43,106 nt of DNA, taken from Caldilineaceae bacterium (GTDB lineage: Bacteria > Chloroflexota > Anaerolineae > Caldilineales > Caldilineaceae). Position numbers and translations under genes: made by a program. The stretch is from the NCBI GenBank assembly GCA_018003515.1, contig JAGNDO010000027.1, positions 22,116-65,221 on the forward strand, in the 5' to 3' direction. Below, piece after piece: positions 8,593-16,494 of this stretch; the stretch's first letter is position 1, and each line of letters starts with the position of its first letter. The notes under the pieces are model-generated. The model was not told the origin of the DNA. It ran no database searches and was given only the letters and a program-made list of their open reading frames with translations.

Positions 8593-10491
8593 ATGCCCAA
8601 AAAGCTCGAAAAGCTCCTGACCCCTGTTCCCAGCGATATTGACATCGCCCAAGCCGCCATCCCCCTGCCCATCACCCAAATTGCCGACGAAGTGGGTATC
8701 TTGCCCGAAGAGATGGATATGTTTGGTCCATTCAAGGCCAAAGTCCATCTTTCGGCCCGAGACCGATTGGCCGACCGGCCCAACGGCAAGTACATCCTGG
8801 TCACCGCCATCACCCCCACGCCTCTGGGCGAAGGCAAGACCACCACGACCGTGGGCCTCTCCCAGGCCCTGGGTGCCCATTTGGACCAAAAGGTGATCAC
8901 CTGTATCCGCCAACCCAGCATGGGGCCGACCTTTGGCATCAAGGGTGGGGCGGCCGGCGGTGGCTATAGCCAGGTCATCCCCATGGAAGATTTTAATCTG
9001 CATTTGACCGGGGACATCCATGCCATCACCGCGGCCAACAACCTGCTGGCCGCGGCCATTGACGCCCGCATGTTCCACGAATCCACCCAGACGGACAAGG
9101 CCCTGTTCAGCCGGCTTTGCCCCACGGCCAAGGATGGGAGCAGCTTCTTCTCCCCGGTGATGCTACGGCGGCTGAAGAAGTTGGGCATCGACAAGACCGA
9201 CCCCAAGGATCTGACCGAAGAGGAGCAGGGCCGTTTTGCCCGGCTGGACATCGACCCGGACAGCATCACCTGGCGGCGGGTGACGGATACCAACGACCGC
9301 TTCCTGCGGGGCATCACCGTGGGCGAAGGGCCGGCAGAGAAGGGCCACGAGCGGGAGACCGGTTTCGACATCACCGTGGCCAGCGAAATCATGGCCATCC
9401 TGGCCCTGACCACCTCTTTGGAAGATATGCGAGAGCGGCTGGGGCGCATGGTGATCGGCACCAGCCGGGCCGGCATCCCCGTCACCGCGGACGATCTGGG
9501 CACCGGCGGCGCGCTGACCGTGCTGATGAAAGACGCCATCATGCCCAACCTGATGCAGACCCTGGAAGGCACCCCGGCCCTGGTTCACGCCGGCCCCTTC
9601 GCCAACATCGCCCACGGCAACTCCTCCATCATCGCCGACCAGATCGCCCTCAAACTGGTGGGTGAGAATGGCTATGTGCTGACCGAGGCCGGTTTTGGTG
9701 CGGACATCGGCATGGAGAAGTTCTTCAATATCAAGTGCCGCTATAGCGGATTGGTTCCCAACGTGGTGGTGCTGGTGGCCACCATCCGGGCGCTGAAGAT
9801 GCACGGCGGCGGTCCCAAGGTGATGGCCGGGCGGCCTTTGGATGCGGCCTACACGGACGAGAACCTGGAGCTGCTGGAGGCTGGATGCAGCAACCTAAAG
9901 GTGCATATCCGCAATGCCAAGCGCTTTGGCGTCCCCGTGGTGGTGGCGGTCAACCGCTTCCACACGGACACGGACAACGAGGTGGATCTGGTGCGGCGCA
10001 TCTCCCTGGAAGCCGGGGCCGAGGACGCGGTCATGTCCAACCATTGGGCGGAAGGCGGGTTGGGGTCCATTGAGTTGGGCAAGGCGGTTATGGCCGCGGC
10101 CCAGTTGCCCAGCGACTTCAAATTCCTCTACGATGTCAACCTGGGCATCAAGGAGAAGATCGAGATCATCGTCAAGCTCATGTACGGCGGCGCTGGCGTG
10201 GAATACTCCGAGGAAGCCGAGAAGAAGATCGCCCTGTACACGAAGGTGGGCTTTGACAATCTGCCCATGTGCATGGCCAAGACCCATCTGAGCCTGAGCC
10301 ACGATCCCGAACTCAAGGGCGCACCCACGGGCTTCATCGTCCCCGTGCGGGACATCCGCGCCAGCGTGGGGGCAGGCTTCGTCTACCCCCTGTTGGGCAC
10401 CATGAGTACCATGCCCGGTCTCCCCACCCGCCCCGCGTTCTACGACGTGGATCTGGATTTGGAGACGGGGAAGGTGCTTGGGCTGTTCTAG
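8593..10491 (+). CDS. fhs: Formate-tetrahydrofolate ligase
   Basis: ATP-dependent ligation of formate to tetrahydrofolate, giving 10-formyl-THF for C1 metabolism. 632 residues from the ATG at 8593, with GAGG upstream; the extension to 8515 overlaps the promoter. The nucleotide loop [12 protein letters not shown] is at 75-86. It is followed by [34 protein letters not shown], the family signature. It is longer than the usual 550-560 residue bacterial enzyme because of an insert around 165-235, a feature of the longer FTHFS type. A formate dehydrogenase operon begins 1.1 kb downstream, so both may serve formate assimilation or oxidation. A terminator follows, so they are separate transcripts. 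Confidence 0.97.
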   Translation: MPKKLEKLLTPVPSDIDIAQAAIPLPITQIADEVGILPEEMDMFGPFKAKVHLSARDRLADRPNGKYILVTAITPTPLGEGKTTTTVGLSQALGAHLDQKVITCIRQPSMGPTFGIKGGAAGGGYSQVIPMEDFNLHLTGDIHAITAANNLLAAAIDARMFHESTQTDKALFSRLCPTAKDGSSFFSPVMLRRLKKLGIDKTDPKDLTEEEQGRFARLDIDPDSITWRRVTDTNDRFLRGITVGEGPAEKGHERETGFDITVASEIMAILALTTSLEDMRERLGRMVIGTSRAGIPVTADDLGTGGALTVLMKDAIMPNLMQTLEGTPALVHAGPFANIAHGNSSIIADQIALKLVGENGYVLTEAGFGADIGMEKFFNIKCRYSGLVPNVVVLVATIRALKMHGGGPKVMAGRPLDAAYTDENLELLEAGCSNLKVHIRNAKRFGVPVVVAVNRFHTDTDNEVDLVRRISLEAGAEDAVMSNHWAEGGLGSIELGKAVMAAAQLPSDFKFLYDVNLGIKEKIEIIVKLMYGGAGVEYSEEAEKKIALYTKVGFDNLPMCMAKTHLSLSHDPELKGAPTGFIVPVRDIRASVGAGFVYPLLGTMSTMPGLPTRPAFYDVDLDLETGKVLGLF

Positions 10492-10500
10492 GGCACAAAG

Positions 10501-10525
10501 ATTGAGAATTGAAGATTGAAGATTG
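10501..10525. repeat. GAAGATTG octamer repeat, copy 2
   Basis: Exact 25-base match to the repeat at 4970-4994, here 10 bp beyond the fhs stop and directly before its terminator. Confidence 0.85.
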
Positions 10526-10527
10526 GG

Positions 10528-10564
10528 CGTGAGGTCTGGGATATCCGGGCCTCACGTCTTTTTT
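10528..10564 (+). terminator. Rho-independent terminator of fhs
   Basis: CGTGAGG (10528-10534) pairs with CCTCACG (10550-10556), 15-base loop, followed by a T run. Correctly placed about 40 bp after the fhs stop. Confidence 0.75.
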
Positions 10565-10568
10565 GTGG

Positions 10569-10611
10569 TTGACGGTTGTACTTCATTGGCGTATACTTTT
10601 GGCGCGTATAC
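10569..10611 (+). promoter_or_regulatory. Promoter with overlapping repeat operators for the HTH gene
   Basis: TTGACG (10569-10574), 17-base spacer, TATACT (10592-10597). GCGTATAC occurs twice, at 10589-10596 and 10604-10611, 15 bp apart, the first covering the -10. This is the layout expected for autorepression by the HTH protein that follows. Confidence 0.6.
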
Positions 10612-10655
10612 TGCTCGCTCATTCTTTTTGTCGGACTTTACGGAGGATACTTTCC

Positions 10656-10958
10656 ATGAACGAAGCTATGTTTGCAGATCTTTTGGAAAGCGTGCGAGAC
10701 GGGGGTGTCATCTTGCGTGGTGAGGCAGATCCTTCGCGCCGATTTGAAATAAGTGCGCCTGATGCAAAGCGAATCCGCGAGAACTACGGACTTTCTCAGA
10801 GCGAGTTTGCTGCTTTGTTGGGGATTAGCATAAAGACCTTGCAAAACTGGGAGCAAGGACGCCGAACCCCTTACGGTTCGGCCCGGGTTCTGCTTCAAGT
10901 GGCGGCCAAACACCCATATGCTGTGTGGGATGTGGTTGAGCCGACGAAGCTGAAGTAA
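10656..10958 (+). CDS. HTH antitoxin/regulator of HigA-NadS type
   Basis: 100 residues from the ATG at 10656, with a GGAGGA ribosome site. The central segment IRENYGLSQSEFAALLGISIKTLQNWEQGRRTPYGSARVLLQVAAKHP (about 39-85) is a Cro/C1-type helix-turn-helix with the signature of MqsA/HigA/NadS antitoxins. Such genes normally follow a RelE/HigB toxin. Here the upstream DNA is a terminator and the promoter, so the toxin is absent and this is an orphan. Its promoter carries two GCGTATAC boxes that it may bind. Whether it controls the next gene (35 bp downstream) is unknown. Confidence 0.8.
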   Translation: MNEAMFADLLESVRDGGVILRGEADPSRRFEISAPDAKRIRENYGLSQSEFAALLGISIKTLQNWEQGRRTPYGSARVLLQVAAKHPYAVWDVVEPTKLK

Positions 10959-10992
10959 AGGTGCTATCAGTCATCACCGAAGGAGCAAAACA

Positions 10993-11406
10993 ATGACCAT
11001 AAAAGATGTTGTGCTACCACTGCCAGAAGATCTTTATATTCGTCTTGAACAAACTGCTCTTGCTACCAAGCAGTCATTGATTGAGATGTTGGTGCGCGCT
11101 GTCCGCGTAGGCAGCCCGCCCGATTGGTCACAAGCGCCGGCCGAATTCCAAGCTGATTTAGCGGCTCTGGATCGACTCAATGACGATGCACTATGGAACG
11201 TCGCACGCAACCAGCGAGGTGAGTCAGACATGGCGCGTCTCCAGGAATTACTTGCTATGAATGCAGATGAATCATTGACAATCGGCGAACGATTGGAACT
11301 GGAAGAACAGGTTGCCGAAGCGGACCGATTTATGTTGCGAAAAGCCCATGCAGCCACCCTGCTCCAATGGCGCGGTCATGTAGTACCCTCTTTTGAAGGG
11401 ATCTGA
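10993..11406 (+). CDS. Conserved hypothetical protein, CopG/RHH-like N-terminus
   Basis: 137 residues with an AGGAG ribosome site 8 bases before the ATG. The N-terminus (VVLPLPEDLYIRLEQTALATKQSLIEMLVRAVRVGSPPDW) looks like a ribbon-helix-helix antitoxin. The rest (AEFQADLAALDRLNDDALWNVAR and EADRFMLRKAHAATLLQWRGHVVP) is a conserved pattern I have seen in Chloroflexota and cyanobacterial proteins that often precede HNH or other nuclease genes. No nuclease follows here; the next gene is the formate dehydrogenase NuoEF subunit 169 bp downstream. Function unknown; antitoxin-like by form only. Confidence 0.65.
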   Translation: MTIKDVVLPLPEDLYIRLEQTALATKQSLIEMLVRAVRVGSPPDWSQAPAEFQADLAALDRLNDDALWNVARNQRGESDMARLQELLAMNADESLTIGERLELEEQVAEADRFMLRKAHAATLLQWRGHVVPSFEGI

Positions 11407-11574
11407 TCAATGGACGCCACCCCAAAACTCTGCTAAACTATCCCAGCCGCCACCCCCACCCCGGCGGCGGATCGACCATCATCTTTCAATCGTAAAGACC
11501 ATCGCCCCGGGCGAATTTTCCCGCCGGGGGTTTGATGTCCCATTGACCGACCGCAGCACGCACCGGAGCGCCCC

Positions 11575-13257
11575 ATGCCCCACCCATCCGACCAGGAGTT
11601 GATCGACCGCTGGCGCGAGGAACCCGCCCCCCTCCTGCCCATCCTCCACGCCTTCCACGACCGGGACGGCTATCTGTCCGACGCCGCCTTGACGACCATC
11701 GCCCTGGCCCTGCGCATTCCCGTGGCGGATCTCTTTGGGACCGTCACTTTCTATCACCACTTCAGCCGGGAAGTGCCGGGGCAGGTTGCGCCAAGGGTTT
11801 GCACCGGGCCGGTCTGCTGCCTGCGCGGCGGCGAGGAGATGCTGGCCGCTCTTGCGGAAGCCGGAGCCACATCCATGCCTTGCGCCGGGCGCTGTGATGA
11901 GCCGGTGCCCGTCCTGCGCGGCCACACGGTCCTCGTCGGCACGCACCCGGAACAGCTGGCCCAACGCCGCTCCGCCCTGCCCGCGCCCAACCCCGGTGGT
12001 CTGGAAGAGATCGTCTTCCGCCACATCCGCGCCCTGGACCGCAACACCCTGGCCGGGTATCGACGCAGCGGCGGCTATGTCGGGCTGGAAAAAACTTTGG
12101 CCATGCGCCCCGCGGCGGTGATCCAAACCGTGCGCGATAGCAACTTAGCCGGGCGAGGGGGGGCTGGATTCCCAACCGGCCTCAAATGGAAGGCCGTGCG
12201 TGACGCAGCCGGGGAGGCCAAGTACGTGGTCTGCAATGCGGACGAGGGCGAGCCGGGCTGCTTCAAAGACCGGGCCATCCTCGACCACGATCCCCACGCC
12301 GTGATCGAGGGTATGGTCATCGCCGGATACGCCACCGGGGCCAGCATCGGCTTCCTCTATCTGCGCTACGAATACCCGGAGACCGCTTTCGTGTTGGAGC
12401 GGGCTTTGGACGAGGCGAAAAAGGCCGGACTCCTGGGCCAAAAGATCCTCGGCACGGGCTATAACTTCGAAATTTATCTGCGCCGGGGGGCCGGGGCCTA
12501 TATCTGCGGCGAGGAGACCTCCCTGCTCAACAGCCTGGAGGGCAAGCACCCCTTCCCCCGCAATCGCCCGCCCTATCCCGTCACCCACGGCTTCGAGGAC
12601 AAGCCCACCGCGGTCAACAACGTGGAGACCCTGGCCTCAATTCCCCACATCCTGCGCAAGGGGGCGGAATGGTACAATGGCCTGGGCACCAACGGCCAGG
12701 TGGGGACCAAGATCATCAGCCTCTCCGGGGACATCCGGCGGCCCGGCAACTATGAAGTGCCCCTGGGCTTGCCGCTGAAAACCCTGCTCTACGACTGGGC
12801 CGGTGGACCCCTGGACGGCCATACCATCCAAGCCGTGACCATGGCCGGTCTCTCCGGCGGCTTCCTGGCCGGTCCAGCGCTGGACGAAGTCACCCTGGAC
12901 GAGGCTAGTCTGCGCAAGGCGGGAACAATGTTGGCCGCCGGCGGCATCATGGTCTTCGACGACAGCCGAGAAATGGTGGCCGTGGCCCACAACGCCATGA
13001 GCTTCTTCCAGCACGAAAGCTGCGGCAAATGCTTCCCCTGCCGCATCGGCACCCAACGCCTCACCGAACGGCTGAACGGCGGCGGAGCAGCGCTCACCCT
13101 GGACGAATGGCACGCCGAAGTCGCCGATCTCAGCGACGTCATGCGCACCATGTCCGCCTGTGGGCTGGGCATGGCCGCGCCGAATGTGAGCGATAGTTTG
13201 GTGAAGTATTTCCCGGAGCAGGTTGAGCAACATGTGACCCAGCGAAGCGGATCATGA
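11575..13257 (+). CDS. NuoE-NuoF fusion, diaphorase subunit of formate dehydrogenase
   Basis: Accepts electrons from the formate dehydrogenase and passes them to NAD (or the reverse). 560 residues with GGAG 8 bases before the ATG. Residues 1-130 are a NuoE-like thioredoxin-fold domain with [2Fe-2S] ligands C76, C81, C103 and C107. Residues 145-555 are NuoF-like: NADH/FMN loop GRGGAGFPTGLKW (193-205), NADEGEPGCFKDR (221-233), GAGAYICGEETSL (305-317), and a [4Fe-4S] site at C483, C486, C489 and C529. No extra C-terminal ferredoxin domain is present. The next gene overlaps its stop by 4 bp, and the iron-sulfur and catalytic subunits follow, as in NAD-linked FDH operons. A Complex I role is unlikely without other nuo genes. 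Confidence 0.92.
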   Translation: MPHPSDQELIDRWREEPAPLLPILHAFHDRDGYLSDAALTTIALALRIPVADLFGTVTFYHHFSREVPGQVAPRVCTGPVCCLRGGEEMLAALAEAGATSMPCAGRCDEPVPVLRGHTVLVGTHPEQLAQRRSALPAPNPGGLEEIVFRHIRALDRNTLAGYRRSGGYVGLEKTLAMRPAAVIQTVRDSNLAGRGGAGFPTGLKWKAVRDAAGEAKYVVCNADEGEPGCFKDRAILDHDPHAVIEGMVIAGYATGASIGFLYLRYEYPETAFVLERALDEAKKAGLLGQKILGTGYNFEIYLRRGAGAYICGEETSLLNSLEGKHPFPRNRPPYPVTHGFEDKPTAVNNVETLASIPHILRKGAEWYNGLGTNGQVGTKIISLSGDIRRPGNYEVPLGLPLKTLLYDWAGGPLDGHTIQAVTMAGLSGGFLAGPALDEVTLDEASLRKAGTMLAAGGIMVFDDSREMVAVAHNAMSFFQHESCGKCFPCRIGTQRLTERLNGGGAALTLDEWHAEVADLSDVMRTMSACGLGMAAPNVSDSLVKYFPEQVEQHVTQRSGS

Positions 13258-13532
13258 ATCCAAGAGTTTTGGCTGTTCAAGCAAACGCAGACTTCACTTT
13301 GACCCTAACTCTCACAAACGGGGACGTGCGTCTTTTTGATGTCAAACCCTATTTGGACAAGGGGATCTTCCGTCAATTGCAGGATGTGACCATTTTCCGG
13401 CAAGTGAAGCCAGTTTTGGACAGTGTCCAATGGCTAGGCGGACAAGATTTTTGCCCCGACACCTTGTATTTAGACAGCCTCGAAATTGAACCAATGATGT
13501 CGCCAGATCTCGTCATGACAGCAGGAGACTAG
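13254..13532 (+). CDS. DUF2442 protein inside the formate dehydrogenase operon
   Basis: 92 residues, ATG overlapping the previous stop (ATGA), so translationally coupled. The sequence FTLTLTLTNGDVRLFDVKPYLDKGIFRQLQDVTIFRQVKPVLDSVQWLGGQDFCPDTLYLDS matches the DUF2442 pattern (strand-rich, ending in a Pro-x-x-Leu-Tyr box). DUF2442 proteins have no known enzymatic role and are often encoded next to small DUF4160 or toxin-like genes. Its position between two FDH subunits is unusual. The iron-sulfur subunit begins 6 bp after its stop. A second DUF2442 gene lies at 40859-41146. Confidence 0.75.
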   Translation: MNPRVLAVQANADFTLTLTLTNGDVRLFDVKPYLDKGIFRQLQDVTIFRQVKPVLDSVQWLGGQDFCPDTLYLDSLEIEPMMSPDLVMTAGD

Positions 13533-13538
13533 TTTCGT

Positions 13539-14216
13539 ATGCCCCAACATCCATTCCAAGACGGACCGCCCACCATCACCCTGGATGGCGCAGAAATTCC
13601 CTTCACCGAGGGCGAGACGATCTACGAGATCGCCCGCCGGGTGGGGATCTTTGTGCCTACCCTCTGCTACGACCCCCGGCTGGAGCCTTTCGGCGGCTGC
13701 CGCCTGTGCGTGGTGACGGTGAAAGGCATCCGCAACCCTGTGGCCTCGTGCATGACCCAAGCCACTCACGGCATGGAAGTCCTCACCGCCACGGAGAACA
13801 TCGAACGGCGGCGCACCATCCTGCTGGAAATGGTAGCGTCGGAGAACCGGGAGATCGACGTGTCGCCGCTACGGGGCTACGCCTCCCAGGAGTTGACTGG
13901 GCTGGTGGATCGATACGGGGCGCACACGGGCCGCTTCGCCGGGGCCGCCTCCGGCCACAGCCGCCTGGACGACGCCAACCCCTTCATCCTGCGGGACTAT
14001 GACCTGTGCATTTCCTGCTATCGCTGCGTGCGTGTCTGCGCCGAGCAGGAGGGGGACTTTGCCATCAGCATGATGAACCGGGGCTTCCACACCCAGATCA
14101 GCACAGAATTCAACGGCCATCTGCGGGAATCCGCCTGCACCTTTTGCGGGCAATGTGTGCAGACCTGTCCGACCGGCGCGTTGGCGGATAAAAAAGCGTT
14201 GCGTTTTGCGGAATGA
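13539..14216 (+). CDS. Iron-sulfur (NuoG-N-terminal-like) subunit of formate dehydrogenase
   Basis: 225 residues. It carries electrons between the molybdenum subunit and the diaphorase. The N-terminal ferredoxin fold holds a [2Fe-2S] cluster with C43, C54, C57 and C71. The C-terminal part has two [4Fe-4S] motifs: C157, C160, C163, C167 and C200, C203, C206, C210. The His/Cys cluster motif (HxxxCxxCxxxxxC) that NuoG and HoxU carry between these is missing; the corresponding stretch is GHSRLDDAN. In many FDHs this region is fused to the catalytic subunit; here it is a separate gene with AGGAG upstream. An octamer repeat separates it from fdhA. Confidence 0.88.
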   Translation: MPQHPFQDGPPTITLDGAEIPFTEGETIYEIARRVGIFVPTLCYDPRLEPFGGCRLCVVTVKGIRNPVASCMTQATHGMEVLTATENIERRRTILLEMVASENREIDVSPLRGYASQELTGLVDRYGAHTGRFAGAASGHSRLDDANPFILRDYDLCISCYRCVRVCAEQEGDFAISMMNRGFHTQISTEFNGHLRESACTFCGQCVQTCPTGALADKKALRFAE

Positions 14217-14294
14217 GATTGGGCGATTGACGTTAATCTCCCAATCTCCCAATCTCCCAATCTCCCAATCTCCCAATCTCTCAATCGCCCAATC
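14217..14294. repeat. Octamer array CTCCCAAT capped by a 14 bp inverted repeat
   Basis: Five to seven copies of CTCCCAAT (14236-14294). They are flanked by GATTGGGCGATTGA (14217-14230) and its exact complement (14281-14294). It fills the gap between the iron-sulfur and catalytic FDH genes and begins at the preceding stop. The whole unit could fold back as a hairpin in the operon mRNA. Confidence 0.8.
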
Positions 14295-14321
14295 CCCCAT
14301 ATCAAGAAAACGAGACAACCA

Positions 14322-16370
14322 ATGCAATCAACCCCAATCACCAAAACCCGCACCATCTGTGGATACTGCGGCGTCGGCTGCTCCGTGGATGTGATGGTGC
14401 GGGACAACCGCATCATCGGCATCCAGCCGGCCATGGATGGACCGGCCAACGAGGGCGCGCTGTGCGTCAAGGGCCAGTTCGCCTATGACTATGTCCAGCA
14501 CCCGGACCGGTTGACCACGCCCCTGATCCGGGGCGCGGATGGCGCGCTGCACCCCGCCACGTGGGATGAGGCCCTGGATGCCGCCGCGGCCGGTTTCCGC
14601 AAGGCCGAGCAGACGCATGGCCGTCACAGCGTCTATGCCATCGCCTCGGGCCGCACACCCACGGAGGCCGACTACCTCATGGGCAAGTTCATGCGGGCCA
14701 GCTTCGGCACCCATTATATCGACAATTGCAGCCGTGCTTGACACGCCCCCACCGTCGCCGGTCTGGCGGCAGCAATTGGGCGTGGGGCCATGTCCAACCC
14801 CCTGGCGGACATGGAAAAGCCCGATCTGATCTTCTGCATCGGCACGAATATGACCGAGACCCATCCTGTGGCGGCCACCCGGCTCAAGAAGGCCATCGCC
14901 AAGGGGGCCAAGCTGATCGTGGCCGACCCCCGGCGCATCCGCCTGGCCGAAATGGCCGACCTCTACCTGCCCATCCGCGTTGGCTCGGACGTGGCCTTGC
15001 TTTTGGGCATGGCCCATGTGATCGCCCGGGAAGGGTTGGTCAACGAAGCCTTCATCCAGGATCGCACGGCTGGGGCGATGGATTTCCTGACCCACATCAG
15101 GCCATTTTCCCCGGAATGGGCCGAGACGATTACGGGTGTTCCGGCCAAGGATATTGAGCAGGCCGCCATCTGGTACGCCACGGCAGAGCGGGGGGCGATC
15201 TACTACACCCTGGGCATCACCGAGCATATCTGCGGGGTGGACAATGTGCAGAGTTTGTGCAACCTGGCCCTGATGACCGGTCACATTGGCCGGGAGGGGA
15301 CCGGGATCAACCCCATGCGCGGGCAGAACAACATTCAGGGCGCGGGGGACAGCGGCGCACTGCCCAACAACTATGTGGGCTTTCGGCCTGTCACCGACCC
15401 GGCCAACCAGGCCGAGTTCAGCCGATTGTATGGGCGAGAGATGGATGCGGCTAAAGGCATCACCAAAGTCGAGGCCTTCCAGCAGGCTGGCAACGAGATC
15501 CGGGCCATGCTCATCGACGGCGAGAACTCCCTGGTCTCGGACCCGGATCGCACCCATGCCGAACATGCCCTGAGCGCACTCGATCATCTGGTGGTGATCG
15601 ACATCTTCCTCACGGAGACCGCAGAACGGGCGGATGTGGTGCTGCCGTCGGCGGCTTGGGCCGAGACGGACGGCACCTTCACCAACACGGAGCGGCGCAT
15701 CCAGCGGGTGCGTCAGGCCGTCACCCCGCCGGGCCAGGCCATGCCCGATTGGTGGATCCTCAGCCAATTGGCCCAGCGTTTGGGCACGCCGGGCTTTGAC
15801 TACACATCTGCCGCCGACGTTTTCAACGAGATCTGCGCCCTTTCTCCGATCTATGCCGGGGTGGACTGGGATCTGATCGACGACGGACGCTATCAGTGGC
15901 CGATTCCCTATCGAGGCCATCCGGGCACGCCCCGGCTGCATGAGGACGAATTCCTCAACGGGCGGGGGCTGTTCAGCGTGATCAGCTATCGAGACCCGGC
16001 GGAGGTGATCGACGACATCTTCCCGGTCTGGCTGACCACCGGGCGGCGGCTGGAAAGCTACCACACCCGCACCCAGACTGGGCGGGCGCATGGCATCGAC
16101 TACCTGCTCTCTGAGGAGACCTTGGAGGTACATCCTGCCGATGTGGCCGCCTGGGGTCTCACCGACGGCGGCTGGGCGGAGATGGCCAGCCGCCGGGGCA
16201 GTGTGCGCATCAAAGTGGAGGCCACCCCCCGCTCGCCCAGAGGGACGGTCTTCGCCAGCTTCGCCTTCAACGACGTGCCCATCAACGTCCTCACCGGCGG
16301 TGGCTATGACCCCAACACCCACACGGCGGAGCTGAAGGTCTGCCCGGTGAGCGTGGTGGCGGTGGCGTAA
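14322..16370 (+). CDS. fdhA: Selenocysteine-containing formate dehydrogenase, catalytic subunit
   Basis: Molybdopterin (bis-MGD) oxidoreductase converting formate to CO2. The gene runs through an in-frame TGA at 14739-14741 (codon 140), giving 682 residues. The context IDNCSRA-U-HAPTVAGLA is the FDH active site, where other enzymes have Sec or Cys followed by His. The N-terminal [4Fe-4S] cluster uses C13, C16, C20 and C48. The post-TGA part carries LIFCIGTNMTETHPVAA, the pterin-binding TGHIGREGTGINPMRGQNNIQGAGD, VLPSAAWAETDGTFTNTERRIQRV and the C-terminal MopB dinucleotide-binding domain. It lacks the N-terminal ferredoxin domain of long FdhA, which is supplied by the preceding gene. An ORF caller would split it at 14741 and restart at 14790; both halves are in one frame. 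Confidence 0.95.
14739..14784 (+). promoter_or_regulatory. Bacterial SECIS element of fdhA
   Basis: Begins with the UGA at 14739-14741. Lower stem CACGCCC (14742-14748) pairs with GGGCGTG (14778-14784). Upper stem CGCC (14756-14759) pairs with GGCG (14765-14768), closing the apical loop GGTCT. The E. coli fdhF SECIS has the same GGUCU apical element, bound by SelB, at a similar distance from the UGA. Confidence 0.88.
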
Positions 16371-16387
16371 GGCTGACTGGATTTTGA

Positions 16388-16447
16388 GCGTAAACGCAAA
16401 GGAGGCCAAGGGATTCATGAACCCCTTGGCCTCCTTTGCATTTACGC
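16388..16447. terminator. 25 bp hairpin after fdhA
   Basis: Arms 16388-16412 and 16423-16447 match over 25 bp with one mismatch, around a 10-base loop. It lies 17 bp after the fdhA stop, between convergent fdhA and the carrier gene, so it could serve both strands. Confidence 0.7.
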
Positions 16448-16450
16448 ATT

Positions 16451-16488
16451 CAGCCCCCCGGCCCCCAATTTTGGGGGCCGGGGGGCTG
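16451..16488. terminator. Perfect GC-rich 38 bp palindrome
   Basis: Two 18-base arms (16451-16468 and 16471-16488) rich in runs of C and G around a 2-base centre, three bases after the preceding hairpin. It sits 7 bp from the stop of the minus-strand carrier gene. Probably a bidirectional terminator together with the first hairpin. Confidence 0.65.
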
Positions 16489-16494
16489 ATGTGC

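Noticed and set aside
14233..14294. Octamer arrays as a CRISPR
   Set aside because: Units are 7-8 bases with no spacers, and no cas genes are present.
14322..14741. fdhA as a truncated pseudogene of 139 codons
   Set aside because: Frame, active-site context and SECIS hairpin all fit selenocysteine insertion at the TGA.
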